Shown piece after piece: positions 42,804 to 51,986 of a stretch of DNA of 64,000 nucleotides. This DNA is from Neobacillus sp. Marseille-Q6967 (lineage in GTDB: Bacteria; Bacillota; Bacilli; Bacillales; Cytobacillaceae): positions 248,001 through 312,000 of the forward strand of contig NZ_CAMGZB010000001.1 of assembly GCF_946151075.1 (NCBI RefSeq), read 5' to 3'. The translations under genes and the position numbers were made by a program. The notes beneath the pieces are model-generated. The model did not search any database. It saw only the letters and a list, made by a program, of their open reading frames with translations, and had not been told where the DNA came from. Each line of letters begins with the position of its first letter. The first letter of the stretch is position 1.

Positions 42804-43751
42804 TTGGCAAAGAACGAGAAAATAAAGATTTATATGTTATTAGTTTTCGTCATGATTACTTGGGGACTCAATGTCATTGCTACAAAGGTTCTTGTAGCGG
42901 CTTTCACACCGTTAACCATAACGTCCATTCGAATTTTCACGGCTGCCGTCAGCGTATTTTTCATTCTGTTTTTCTTGAAAAAGATAAGAATTCCTACAAA
43001 GAAAGAATGGGTTTATATTGTTATTGCCGGGTTGTTTAATGTAGTCGGCCACCATTATTTTTTATCCTTAGGGTTATCAAAAACCTCTGCCTCCAATGGC
43101 GGGCTGATTCTAGGACTGGGTCCGCTGCTCACAACCATCGTGGCGTTTTTCTTTCTTGGAAATAAAGTCTCGATTGTTCAAATGATTGGAATCCTTTTTG
43201 GCATTACCGGGGTTTCCTTTATTGTCATGGTTGGAAACGAAGGAGTCAGCGGCATCTCCATTGGAGACCTTTATGTTTTTCTATCGATATTTACACAGGC
43301 CTTTAGCTTTGTAATGATCAAAAAAGTGTCTCAATCGTTAGATCCGCGGTTAATGACTGGATATATGCTATTAATCGGATCGGGTATCCTTTTTCTCCTT
43401 AGTCTTATTCAAGAGCCGCAAGGATTAAGCCAGCTTTCCAATCGGCCGCTTGGCGTTTGGCTGATATTTTTGGCTTCTGCTATTGTAGCAACCGCCATTG
43501 GGCACATGATTTACAATGATGCGATTAGAAAAGTAGGGGTGACTGAATCAGCGATTTTTATTAATCTAAACCCTCTCTTTGCCTTAGTGGCTGCAGTTGT
43601 TTTCCTGGGTGAAGTGATTACCTTCTCGCAGATTATTGGATTTTTGTTGATCCTAACCGGCGTGTTATTAGGTTCAGGAGCGTTCGAAGACATGCTACGG
43701 CAATCAAAGCGGAAGCGAAAAGTGCCATTTAAAATGAATAACTCCGTTTAA
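42804..43751 (+). CDS. EamA/DMT-family transporter
   Basis: A 315-aa protein with ten predicted helices in two EamA repeats: VMITWGLNVIATKVL, SLGLSKTSASNGGLILGLGPLLTTIVAFFFLG (first), and TAIGHMIYNDAIRKVGVTESAIFINLNPLFALVAAVVFLGE (second). It exports or imports a metabolite; substrate unknown. The start is TTG 42804 with AAGGG 6 nt upstream. The basic tail KRKRKVPF points to a cytosolic C-terminus. Single gene with a terminator. Confidence 0.9.
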   Translation: MAKNEKIKIYMLLVFVMITWGLNVIATKVLVAAFTPLTITSIRIFTAAVSVFFILFFLKKIRIPTKKEWVYIVIAGLFNVVGHHYFLSLGLSKTSASNGGLILGLGPLLTTIVAFFFLGNKVSIVQMIGILFGITGVSFIVMVGNEGVSGISIGDLYVFLSIFTQAFSFVMIKKVSQSLDPRLMTGYMLLIGSGILFLLSLIQEPQGLSQLSNRPLGVWLIFLASAIVATAIGHMIYNDAIRKVGVTESAIFINLNPLFALVAAVVFLGEVITFSQIIGFLLILTGVLLGSGAFEDMLRQSKRKRKVPFKMNNSV

Positions 43752-43778
43752 AGCAGTGGACTTCGCCACTGCTTTTTT
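43751..43778 (+). terminator. Terminator of the EamA gene
   Basis: AAGCAGTGG / CCACTGCTT with a short loop and a run of six T residues. Confidence 0.88.
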
Positions 43779-43915
43779 CTTTTCCTAAAAAAGGGAAACT
43801 TCCTATGTCCGTTTACGTCTCAAGTCTTAGATGAAAATAAATCCTAGGTTAATTGGTGGTAAAAGGTTCATTCTTTATGATGGAAGTATAAGATGAGAAG
43901 GGCAGGGATTTTATT

Positions 43916-44764
43916 ATGAAAAGGATTGTAATCCTCTTATTGGTTATTACAGGATTATATATTGTTTTTAACCAAGCGTTTCAGCTTGAGGGTTTTGCGT
44001 TTGCAGGAAGTAAGGATGGGAGTGCTCAAGTAACCAATCATACTGATACGATTAAAATCGATGTCGGCGGTGTGAGTACCACGATTATTCCCGAAGACCG
44101 CGACGATGTGAAAGCAGTTTTAACAGGTAAAGGAAATCTGATAGTTAAAAAAGATGGTAACCGAGTAGAAGTAAAGACGATAAACAAGTGGTTCAGCGGT
44201 TTTTCTTTTTCCGAAAAAAGAAAGTTAAAGGTTTATATACCAGAGGACTTTAACAAAGAGATCGAGATTCATATTGATTCCGGTAACCTTGATTTTTCTG
44301 GGGATTCAATGGAGTTGGATCGATTATCCTTAAATTTAGGCTCTGGAAACGTTGATCTGAAGGATATAAAAGTAAATGAATTTGTTCATGACGGGTCGTC
44401 CGGCAATGTGGAGATTGATAGGTTAACAACGAAATCTGGTACGTTTGACCTTAGTTCTGGAAATGTCGAGATTAAGGATTATACAGGTAAACTGAAAGCA
44501 GATGTATCTTCAGGCAGATTCAATCTGGAAATGGAAAAATTAACAGATTCAGTGGAAATTGACGTAAGTTCAGGAATCGTGAATCTTGATTTACCAGATA
44601 ACGCTGATTTTGAATTAGATGGTGAAGTCAGCAGCGGAAAAGTCTCCAGCGATTTCCCATTAAACTCAAAAGAACAGGAAAAAGATCATATTAGAGGGAT
44701 CCATGGTTCGGGTAAGCATAAAGTTGATATTTCCGTTTCAAGCGGAAATGTAAGTATCCATTAA
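43916..44764 (+). CDS. DUF4097 beta-helix protein
   Basis: 282 aa. An N-terminal hydrophobic segment (about residues 4-20) acts as a signal or anchor, then a DUF4097 beta-solenoid with repeated SSGNVEI/SSGRFNLE/SSGIVNLDL turns (about residues 120-280). Resembles LiaG of Bacillus, but the liaFSR genes are not here. Probably surface-exposed, with an unknown role in envelope stress. It has its own terminator. Confidence 0.85.
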   Translation: MKRIVILLLVITGLYIVFNQAFQLEGFAFAGSKDGSAQVTNHTDTIKIDVGGVSTTIIPEDRDDVKAVLTGKGNLIVKKDGNRVEVKTINKWFSGFSFSEKRKLKVYIPEDFNKEIEIHIDSGNLDFSGDSMELDRLSLNLGSGNVDLKDIKVNEFVHDGSSGNVEIDRLTTKSGTFDLSSGNVEIKDYTGKLKADVSSGRFNLEMEKLTDSVEIDVSSGIVNLDLPDNADFELDGEVSSGKVSSDFPLNSKEQEKDHIRGIHGSGKHKVDISVSSGNVSIH

Positions 44765-44765
44765 A

Positions 44766-44790
44766 AGCGCACTCACACCTGCGCTTTTTT
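44766..44790 (+). terminator. Terminator of the DUF4097 gene
   Basis: AGCGCA / TGCGCT stem followed by six T residues, starting 2 nt after the stop codon. Confidence 0.8.
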
Positions 44791-44861
44791 CTTTGTAACG
44801 GGACTACCCTTCCTGACATAACGTATAATGCCTGTGCTTTTATTATGGAAGGAGTGTATCC

Positions 44862-45251
44862 ATGTACTATTATCAATATCCATATCCGCCATATCCCGCT
44901 CCCCCTGTTCACCAAGGTTATTACGGGTATCCCCCGCTGCCCCGGCAATATCCGCCAGTTGATGTAAAAACATTCTCACAGTCCATTAAAACCTATCGCT
45001 TTTTAATGGATCAGGGAAGTATTTTACTCGATCGATTAGGTGATGAAGATTTCGATGTAAAATTAATGGACGCCGCTCAAAAAGGGAACAAGGCTGAAGT
45101 GGATCGGTTAATGAAAACACTTGGACTAAAGGTGCCTGTTACGACAAAATACACACCAACCGGGGTGACTTTTGAACTTTCATCGCAGCCTGAGCCAAGC
45201 GCTGCCCTGAGTTGCTGTACCCTGACAATCCACATGAAGTGGGGGAAATAA
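44862..45251 (+). CDS. Tyr/Pro-rich small protein
   Basis: 129 aa. The first 35 residues are a low-complexity Tyr/Pro stretch (MYYYQYPYPPYPAPPVHQGYY) as in some spore-coat or surface proteins of Bacillus. Residues 37-129 are a compact domain with VKTFSQSIKTYRFLMDQGSILLDRL, PVTTKYTPTGVTFEL and a final LSCCTLTIHMKWGK with two adjacent cysteines. Strong RBS GGAAGGAG. Function not recognised; spore or surface association is only suggested by composition. Confidence 0.72.
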   Translation: MYYYQYPYPPYPAPPVHQGYYGYPPLPRQYPPVDVKTFSQSIKTYRFLMDQGSILLDRLGDEDFDVKLMDAAQKGNKAEVDRLMKTLGLKVPVTTKYTPTGVTFELSSQPEPSAALSCCTLTIHMKWGK

Positions 45252-45254
45252 TGG

Positions 45255-45318
45255 GCCTTCAATTTGAAGGCTTTCTTATATTCCTGCCAAAAAAAGAGCG
45301 GAAGGTTCCGCCTTTTTC
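45255..45318 (+). terminator. Two hairpins after the Tyr/Pro-rich gene
   Basis: GCCTTCAATTTGAAGGC followed by TTTCTT (45255-45276), and GCGGAAGGTTCCGC followed by CTTTTTCC (45298-45318). The rest of the 45252-45525 gap is AT-rich with nothing further recognised. Confidence 0.75.
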
Positions 45319-45525
45319 CTGTTAGGGTTCTGATTTTACTCGCATACATAAAAGCACCCCCGGCCCTCCTGATTGTAATATGTAAAAATATCAAAATGTA
45401 TCCTTGATAACAATCCTATTATTATTCCATTATTCTTTTTTGTTTCCTCTCATTTTTCTATTTCCATCTCGCTGTTTTAGGAGTAGAATATTATTTTGGA
45501 AATCGAAATAGAATAGGAGTTTACC

Positions 45526-46881
45526 GTGGAAAAAATAGAAAATAAATTGAATGAACAGTCACTTTTTAGTATTTCATGGCCGCTTTTTATTGAGATTGCT
45601 CTTCACATGGGAGTCGGTATCTTCGCGACTTTAATGTTAAGTCATTATTCAGATGACGCAGCAGCAGGAGTAGGTGTAGCAAACCAGCTGTTAAATATCT
45701 TTATCTTAATCTTTAGTGTCACCTCGATTGGTGCAACTGTATTAATCAGCCAAAATCTTGGCGCCGGGGAACTGAAACGGGCAAGGCAGTTAACACGATC
45801 CGTGTTCGGGTTAAACTTTTGGTTTGGAATTTCGGTAGCCGTTCTGGTTCTAATCTTTGGCAAGCAGCTTCTAAGTCTTTTTGATATTCATGGGAAAGTA
45901 TTTGAATACGGTCTTATTTTTGTCAAGATTTCGGGAATATCTCTGATTTTCGAATCACTTGCCCTTGCATTAAGCGCCGTTCTCCGCAGTTATGGCTATA
46001 CAAAAGAATCGATGATTGTCACGGTTTTTATGAATATTATCAGTCTTGTCGGATATACCATTGCTACCACTGGAATTCTTGGAATCCCGATTACCGGCGT
46101 AACAGGAGTTTCCTGGGCGATTGTAGCAGCCCGGATTTATGCCGTTGGTGCATTGTTGTATTTAGTGTACAACCGCTTATCGTTAAAAATTGTAATTAGT
46201 GACATGATTAAAGTAAAGAAAGAGGATATTAAAGGTCTGCTGGCGATAGGGATTCCTTCTGCCGGTGAAAATTTGTCTTATCAGCTTTCACAGCTTGTGA
46301 TCACAGGTTTTGTCGTATCACTTGGCACGGCCTCCCTTGCAGCAAGGGTCTATATTTTGAACATTAACATGCTTTGCTTTTTGTTTACGTTTGCTATTGC
46401 GCAAGGTACCCAATTGTTAGTTGCAAGGTATATTGGCGCTAAACAGTATGACCGGGCATTAAAGCGCGGGCTTCAGACGTTAAAAATTTCGATGATTGCC
46501 TCAACATTGGCCTCTTTAGTGATTGCGTCCGGTGGTTCCTTTACCTTAAAACTATTTACAGAAGACCCAGCAATTATCGCTGTCGGGATTCCTGTTTTAT
46601 GGGCGATCGTGTTCGTTGAACCTGGAAGAGCCATGAATATCGTTTTAATGAATGCCTTAAAGTCAGCTGGAGATGTCCGCTTTCCTGTTGTGATTGGAAT
46701 TATTTCGATGTGGGGGATAGCTGTCTCCTTGAGCTATCTGCTTGGCATTCATTTTGAAATGGGCTTACTGGGTGTCTGGCTCGCTTCCGGTGCGGATGAA
46801 TGGCTGCGTGGCTGCTTCGCCCTAAGACGCTGGCTGATGAAACCATGGGAACGAATCCGTGGTATCGGAATAGCTTCTTAA
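45526..46881 (+). CDS. MATE-family efflux transporter
   Basis: 451 aa with twelve helices in two halves of the MATE fold: SISWPLFIEIALHMGVGIFATLMLSHYSD at the start, TSIGATVLISQNLGAGEL near residue 65-80, and FAIAQGTQLLVARYIGAK in the second half. MATE proteins expel drugs or metabolites with sodium or protons. No adjacent regulator or partner. Monocistronic, ending at a bidirectional terminator. Confidence 0.92.
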   Translation: MEKIENKLNEQSLFSISWPLFIEIALHMGVGIFATLMLSHYSDDAAAGVGVANQLLNIFILIFSVTSIGATVLISQNLGAGELKRARQLTRSVFGLNFWFGISVAVLVLIFGKQLLSLFDIHGKVFEYGLIFVKISGISLIFESLALALSAVLRSYGYTKESMIVTVFMNIISLVGYTIATTGILGIPITGVTGVSWAIVAARIYAVGALLYLVYNRLSLKIVISDMIKVKKEDIKGLLAIGIPSAGENLSYQLSQLVITGFVVSLGTASLAARVYILNINMLCFLFTFAIAQGTQLLVARYIGAKQYDRALKRGLQTLKISMIASTLASLVIASGGSFTLKLFTEDPAIIAVGIPVLWAIVFVEPGRAMNIVLMNALKSAGDVRFPVVIGIISMWGIAVSLSYLLGIHFEMGLLGVWLASGADEWLRGCFALRRWLMKPWERIRGIGIAS

Positions 46882-46885
46882 GAAG

Positions 46886-46919
46886 AAAAAAGACGATTCC
46901 GAGCTGGAGTCGTCTTTTT
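46886..46919. terminator. Bidirectional terminator between MATE and alpha-glucosidase genes
   Basis: AAAAAGACGA / TCGTCTTTTT (10 bp), placed between two convergent stop codons. Confidence 0.88.
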
Positions 46920-46922
46920 ACG

Positions 46923-48590
46923 CTATGATAGTTTATATACTCTTGTTTCATATGGTTTTAATACTAGTTTGCTGACAGGTTCATGTGCAGCAGCCACATA
47001 ATTGTTCAGTAACAGTTGATCATACTGTACGCTCTGGTCTTTAAATTCTGCCGGTTCTGTTGAAAGGTTAGCCATAACGAGTATCTTTTCCTGATCTAAT
47101 GTCCTTGTGTAAGCATAGATTTGCGGGTCGTCCTTTAACAGTAAATCATAGATTCCGTAGGTAAACACTTGGTTTGCTTTTTTCAACTGAATCATTTTCT
47201 TGTAAAAATTCAAGATAGAATCCGGATCTTTTTCCTGCTTACTAACATTGATGTTCAGATAGTTTGGGTTGACCTTCAGCCATGGGTTACCCGTTGTGAA
47301 ACCTGCATTTACATCATCAGACCACTGCATCGGGGTACGGGAATTATCACGGCCGGAAGCCCAAATAATCTCCATAATCTCCTTATGAGACACCCCTTCA
47401 GCACGCTTGATACGATACATATTTTTAGCCGATACATCATCATAATCATTAATCGAATCGAATTGAACATTCGTCATTCCGATTTCCTGGCCTTGATAAA
47501 TAAAAGGGGTTCCCTGCATTAAGAAGTAAATGGCAGCAAAAGCCGTTGCCGATTCGCGCCAGTATTCCATGTCGTTCCCCCAAGTGGAAACCACACGTGC
47601 TTTATCATGGTTTTCAATAAAGAGTGCATTCCAGCCTTTACCTTCAAGCCCTTTTTGCCAGCGGGTTAATACATCCTTTAATTCAACAATATCCAGTTTT
47701 GTCTTCACTTCCGCATCCCAAAGCTGCAAGTGCTCGAATTGAAATACCATATTGAACTTGCCTTTGTCCTCGCCTACCCAGCGTTCCACATCCTCCACAT
47801 CGTCAACGGTTACGCCATTTGCTTCACCGACGGTCATAATGTCATATTTCGAGAATGTTTCTTCTTTTAATTCTTCTAATAAGGGATGAATGCCTTCCAC
47901 ATTCATCATTTTTTCGAAGCAAGAGACATACGTTAATCCCTTAGGGTTTGGCATGTCTGGAAAAGGTTCTTCTTTTTTGATATGGCTGATGGCATCCACT
48001 CGGAATCCATCAATGCCCTTATCAAGCCACCAGTTCACCATTTCGTAAAGCGACTGACGTACCTCTGGGTTTTCCCAATTCAGGTCAGGCTGCTTTTTCG
48101 AAAAAAGATGCATATAATATTGATCGGTCTGTTCATCATATTCCCAAGCAGAACCGCCAAAAATACTTTCCCAATTGTTCGGTTCTTTTCCATTCTTGCC
48201 ATCCCGCCAAATATACCAATCACGTTTCGGACTGTTTACCGAAGAACGGGATTCAATAAACCACGGATGCTCATCGCTTGTATGATTGATCACCAAATCA
48301 AGGATAAGTTTCATCCCAAGGCGGTGAGTTTCCTTTAGCAGCAAATCAAAGTCCGCCATTGTTCCGAACTCTTTCATGATTTTCTGATAATCACTTATAT
48401 CATATCCATTATCGTCATTAGGAGACTCGTACATTGGGCTGACCCAAATGACATCCACTCCCAAATCCTTTAAATAGGTTAACTTTGAAATTATTCCCTG
48501 TATATCGCCGATGCCATCCCCATTAGAATCCATAAAACTGCGGGGATAAATTTGATAGGCAACGGCCTCTTTCCACCATAATTTTTTCAT
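46923..48590 (-). CDS. GH13 alpha-glucosidase (first copy)
   Basis: A 555-aa GH13 enzyme. Nucleophile Asp in GFRVDAISH, acid/base Glu in MTVGEANG and the transition-state Asp in FIENHDKAR are all visible; the start KKLWWKEAVAYQIYPRSF is typical. The residue after the nucleophile is Ala (DAIS), not Val as in oligo-1,6-glucosidases, which by family rules favours alpha-1,4 bonds. It sits at the end of the maltodextrin locus, where B. subtilis has malL. Cytosolic. The second copy at 61388 is very similar. Confidence 0.92.
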   Translation of the reverse strand: MKKLWWKEAVAYQIYPRSFMDSNGDGIGDIQGIISKLTYLKDLGVDVIWVSPMYESPNDDNGYDISDYQKIMKEFGTMADFDLLLKETHRLGMKLILDLVINHTSDEHPWFIESRSSVNSPKRDWYIWRDGKNGKEPNNWESIFGGSAWEYDEQTDQYYMHLFSKKQPDLNWENPEVRQSLYEMVNWWLDKGIDGFRVDAISHIKKEEPFPDMPNPKGLTYVSCFEKMMNVEGIHPLLEELKEETFSKYDIMTVGEANGVTVDDVEDVERWVGEDKGKFNMVFQFEHLQLWDAEVKTKLDIVELKDVLTRWQKGLEGKGWNALFIENHDKARVVSTWGNDMEYWRESATAFAAIYFLMQGTPFIYQGQEIGMTNVQFDSINDYDDVSAKNMYRIKRAEGVSHKEIMEIIWASGRDNSRTPMQWSDDVNAGFTTGNPWLKVNPNYLNINVSKQEKDPDSILNFYKKMIQLKKANQVFTYGIYDLLLKDDPQIYAYTRTLDQEKILVMANLSTEPAEFKDQSVQYDQLLLNNYVAAAHEPVSKLVLKPYETRVYKLS

Positions 48591-48608
48591 TTTCGATCCT
48601 TTCCAATC

Positions 48609-49634
48609 CTATGAATTCGGCTCACTGCACGATGAACGTTCAACCAGCTGATGTGAAATAATCAGACGCTTTGTCGGTTCATTCTTATTTTCAATGGATT
48701 GAATTAAGTTTTTAGATGCTTGATACCCAAGCTGGAAGATATTGATATCCACTGACGTTAACGGCGGTTTGGCCATTTCAGCGAGAAGCACGTTATTAAA
48801 GCTGACAATCGAAATATCATCAGGAACTTTAATACCTAGCTCATCCAATGTATTCAGTACACCGAGCGCCATAAAATCATCCGCCACGACAAGTGCGGTT
48901 GGAGGCTGTTCAAGTGCCATTAATTCACGCACAGCCTCCTGCCCGCCTTCCCGTAAAAATTCTTCCTGGACAATGTAATCTTCATTTATTACAATCCCAG
49001 CATTCACTAATGCCTGTTTATATCCATTTAAACGGTCAACTGTTACCACCAGCTCCAGACTTCCGCCGATGAATCCAACTTTCCTGTGACCGTAATCAAT
49101 TAAATACTCAGTTACTTCCTTTGCTGCCCGGAAATTATCATTATCAACATGGGTAATTTCCTCGATATCCCGATAAGGCTTTCCAATTAATACGAAAGGA
49201 AACTCTCTCTCTTTTAAATAGGAAATAAGCTGATCTTCAACCTTTGATGAAAGAAGAACGACTCCATCGACTCTCTTTCCCTGTACCATTTGGACAACTG
49301 CTTCTAGTACTTCTTTTTCTGACTTACCGGTTGTCATGTGGAGGGCATAATTTTTTTCCTGTGCACCTTCACTGATTCCTTGTAATACCGTTGGGAAAAA
49401 GGGATTTTGAAAGCCGACATCCTTGGAGCTGGGCATAACGAGCCCCAACGCATGCGTTGACTGGCTTGCAAGATTTCTTGCATTAAAATTTGGATGGTAG
49501 CCCAACTGTTCCATTGCTTTTTTTACTTTTTGTTTCGTTTCTTCACTAATACGTGGGTTATCTGCGATGACTCTTGACACTGTGGATGGAGCAACATTCG
49601 CTAACAGAGCCACGTCTTTAATTGTTACAGCCAT
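48609..49634 (-). CDS. LacI-family regulator of the maltodextrin locus
   Basis: 341 aa from ATG 49634 (GAGAGGGG upstream). LacI HTH (TIKDVALLANVAPSTVSRVIADNPRISEETKQKV) followed by the periplasmic-binding-like effector domain (GLVMPSSKDVGFQNPFF, VVADDFMALG, SSCSEPNS end). By position it senses maltose/maltodextrin and represses the mdx genes, like MdxR/MalR. It lies between the mdxG and alpha-glucosidase genes on the same strand. Confidence 0.9.
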   Translation of the reverse strand: MAVTIKDVALLANVAPSTVSRVIADNPRISEETKQKVKKAMEQLGYHPNFNARNLASQSTHALGLVMPSSKDVGFQNPFFPTVLQGISEGAQEKNYALHMTTGKSEKEVLEAVVQMVQGKRVDGVVLLSSKVEDQLISYLKEREFPFVLIGKPYRDIEEITHVDNDNFRAAKEVTEYLIDYGHRKVGFIGGSLELVVTVDRLNGYKQALVNAGIVINEDYIVQEEFLREGGQEAVRELMALEQPPTALVVADDFMALGVLNTLDELGIKVPDDISIVSFNNVLLAEMAKPPLTSVDINIFQLGYQASKNLIQSIENKNEPTKRLIISHQLVERSSCSEPNS

Positions 49635-49716
49635 TTTAAGCACCCCTCTCAAAGGGTTAAAAGTTAATTGAATCGTATTTCATATTATTATATATTTGTT
49701 ACTTTTTCATCAAATT

Positions 49717-50559
49717 TTACCCTTTTGTTCCACCTGCCGTTAAACCGGACACAAAGAATCGCTGAAAGGATAGGAAAAGGATGGCAATTGGGACAGCAAT
49801 CAACACGGCACCCGCTGCAAACGTTGTAAATTCAGCACCAAATTGTTTGGCAACAAGTTCATAAAGCCCGACTGCCAATGTGTAATTCGCTTCAGATCGA
49901 AGCAGGATGCTTGCGATAATAAAATCAGCAAAGGGTGCAATGAAAGAGAATAACGCGACAACCGCGATGATAGGTGTTGCCAGTGGCATAACAATTTGGA
50001 AAAAGATCCGTAAATGTCCGGCCCCGTCTATCTTAGCTGATTCATCCAGCTCTTTCGGAATGGTATCAAGATACCCCTTCATTAACCAGGTGTTCATCGG
50101 AATCTGTCCGCCGACATACACACAGATCAGACCTAAGTGAGTATCAATTAATCCTGTAAGCGTCGCTAAAATATAGATGGCAATTAAAGCCGCAAAGTTA
50201 GGAATCATTTGCAAGACTAAAAAGGTCATTAACCCATTTTTCCGGCCGACAAACCGATAGCGGGAAAAAGAATACGCCGTTAAACTAACGATGATAACAG
50301 TGAAAACCATCGTGAGAATACTTACTTTCAATGAATTGATATACCAGAAAATATAATTACTTTTACCGGTATCAAATAGCTCTTTATAGTGAGCAAGTGT
50401 GGCATTTTTCGGGATGATACTTGAACCAGATAAACTCTGCCCAGGATTAAAGGATGATCCGATAATCCATGCCATTGGATACAAAATAATCACAAACATT
50501 ATCAGGACCACGAGGTAGGTTAAAGTTAATCGGACGAAATTTTGTCTTTTTGCAGTCAT
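49717..50559 (-). CDS. mdxG: Maltodextrin ABC permease MdxG
   Basis: A 280-aa MalG-type inner-membrane subunit with six helices and the EAA-loop motif KELDESAKIDGAGHLRIFFQIVMPLATP near residue 175-200, which docks on the ATPase. It pairs with MdxF, encoded 1 nt upstream, and the MdxE binding protein to import maltodextrins. No ATPase gene is present, so a shared MsmX-type ATPase is likely. Confidence 0.93.
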   Translation of the reverse strand: MTAKRQNFVRLTLTYLVVLIMFVIILYPMAWIIGSSFNPGQSLSGSSIIPKNATLAHYKELFDTGKSNYIFWYINSLKVSILTMVFTVIIVSLTAYSFSRYRFVGRKNGLMTFLVLQMIPNFAALIAIYILATLTGLIDTHLGLICVYVGGQIPMNTWLMKGYLDTIPKELDESAKIDGAGHLRIFFQIVMPLATPIIAVVALFSFIAPFADFIIASILLRSEANYTLAVGLYELVAKQFGAEFTTFAAGAVLIAVPIAILFLSFQRFFVSGLTAGGTKG

Positions 50560-50560
50560 C

Positions 50561-51844
50561 TTACATCATATCCTCCTCTTGGAATGATTTAGTTCGCTTA
50601 AACTGCCATACCGCAACAGTGATTACGATAATCGATAGCAGCATCGTTAATGTTGCAGCCTTCGAGTATTGTGCCGATGTCATGGTTAGGCGGTAAATCC
50701 AAGAAATCAGAATATCTGTACCACCGGCATTCTGGCCTGCAACGGCCGGGCCTCCACCATTGAATAAATAAATGAGATTAAAGTTATTAAAGTTAAATGT
50801 ATACTGTGTAATGATTACTGGTGCTGTAGCGAATAATACAAGCGGCAGCGTAATGTTTTTAAACTTTTGGAAATTGGAAGCACCATCAACCGTTGCCGCT
50901 TCATATAAATCCTGCGGAATGGACTGCAGGACACCTGTTGTCATCGCAAAAATAAACGGGAACCCGAGCCATGTCTGGATTAATATTAAGGCAATCCTTG
51001 TGAACAACGGTTCTGTCATCCAAGGCAGGCCATCAATTCCCAAAAATCCAAGAATATCACGGTTTATGGCACCGAAAGATTCATTGAACATCCCGGCAAA
51101 AACTAGAATCGAAACAAATGCCGGAACGGCCCAAGGTAAGATAAACACAGTGCGGATAATGGCTTTTCCTTTTACATCCTTTTGATTCACAATAATAGCA
51201 AGGAAAATTCCCAGAGCAACTTGGAAAGTGGTGGCGACGAAGGTCCAAACCAATGTCCAAGATAAAACCGAGAAGAAGGTTTGGCGCCACATATCTACTT
51301 TAAAGATATCGACAAAGTTTTTAAACAAGACCCAATCCACTAGTTTTGCCGGCGGAGAATGATAGAGGTCATAGTTGGTGAATGCGAGTAATAAGACAAA
51401 AAGAATAGGAAAAATAACGACGAATACAAGAAGTAAAAATCCTGGTGACATAATTAAGTAAGGAAAACCTGAATCGATTAAGTTTCGATACTGTTCTTTT
51501 ACCGTGCTGACAGGTTCGTTATCATCGCGCTTTTGTCCAACCTTATAGGCATCGCGAAAGTTAAATAGGTAAAAACCAATTCCAAACACCAATACAATAA
51601 CAGCCAAAATGCCATAAACCAGCAGGAAGATGGAATGATCCAGCTTCGGAATTTCCCCTAATGTCACTAATCCCCATAAACCGAGATTTAATAAATCCTT
51701 AAAAACAAAGATAAATGCAGCAGTCATGACAAGAAAGGCGACACCCTTCAACATTTGCTTGTTATATAGCTGGCCTAATCCTGGAATGATGGAAAGAATG
51801 AGTGCTTTTTTACGATGACTGGTTGAATAGGAATCGTTCGACAT
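50561..51844 (-). CDS. mdxF: Maltodextrin ABC permease MdxF
   Basis: 427 aa from ATG 51844 (AAGGGGTG upstream; the frame opens at 51862). MalF-type permease with an N-terminal pair of extra helices (LGQLYNKQMLKGVAFLVMTAAF) and an EAA loop DLYEAATVDGASNFQKFKNITLPL. It forms the translocation pore with MdxG. The gene is separated from mdxE by a 12-bp stem-loop (51945-51980) and a palindrome. Confidence 0.93.
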   Translation of the reverse strand: MSNDSYSTSHRKKALILSIIPGLGQLYNKQMLKGVAFLVMTAAFIFVFKDLLNLGLWGLVTLGEIPKLDHSIFLLVYGILAVIVLVFGIGFYLFNFRDAYKVGQKRDDNEPVSTVKEQYRNLIDSGFPYLIMSPGFLLLVFVVIFPILFVLLLAFTNYDLYHSPPAKLVDWVLFKNFVDIFKVDMWRQTFFSVLSWTLVWTFVATTFQVALGIFLAIIVNQKDVKGKAIIRTVFILPWAVPAFVSILVFAGMFNESFGAINRDILGFLGIDGLPWMTEPLFTRIALILIQTWLGFPFIFAMTTGVLQSIPQDLYEAATVDGASNFQKFKNITLPLVLFATAPVIITQYTFNFNNFNLIYLFNGGGPAVAGQNAGGTDILISWIYRLTMTSAQYSKAATLTMLLSIIVITVAVWQFKRTKSFQEEDMM

Positions 51845-51874
51845 CCTACACACCCCTTTCATTTAACGATTTAA

Positions 51875-51886
51875 TTAAGCGCTTAA
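51875..51886. promoter_or_regulatory. Palindromic CcpA/LacI-type site before mdxF
   Basis: TTAAGCGCTTAA is a perfect 12-bp palindrome with the CG-centred core of CcpA and LacI-family operators, 31 nt upstream of the mdxF start. Confidence 0.45.
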
Positions 51887-51944
51887 GGCTTTATCAAGAA
51901 AAAAATCATTTTTTCTTCATAAAGCATCAAAACGTTTATGAATG

Positions 51945-51980
51945 GATAGCAGTACCCCAAAGTATTGAGGTACTGCTATC
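51945..51980 (-). terminator. Intercistronic stem-loop between mdxE and mdxF
   Basis: GATAGCAGTACC / GGTACTGCTATC, a perfect 12-bp stem with a 12-nt loop and no T-run on the coding strand. It probably stabilises the mdxE 3' end or causes partial termination, giving more binding protein than permease. Confidence 0.65.
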
Positions 51981-51986
51981 TTTCTA

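Noticed and set aside
45077..45394. 105-aa minus-strand open frame with an RBS-like AGGAGG upstream
   Set aside because: It crosses two terminators and the antisense of the Tyr/Pro-rich gene, and shows no domain-like sequence.
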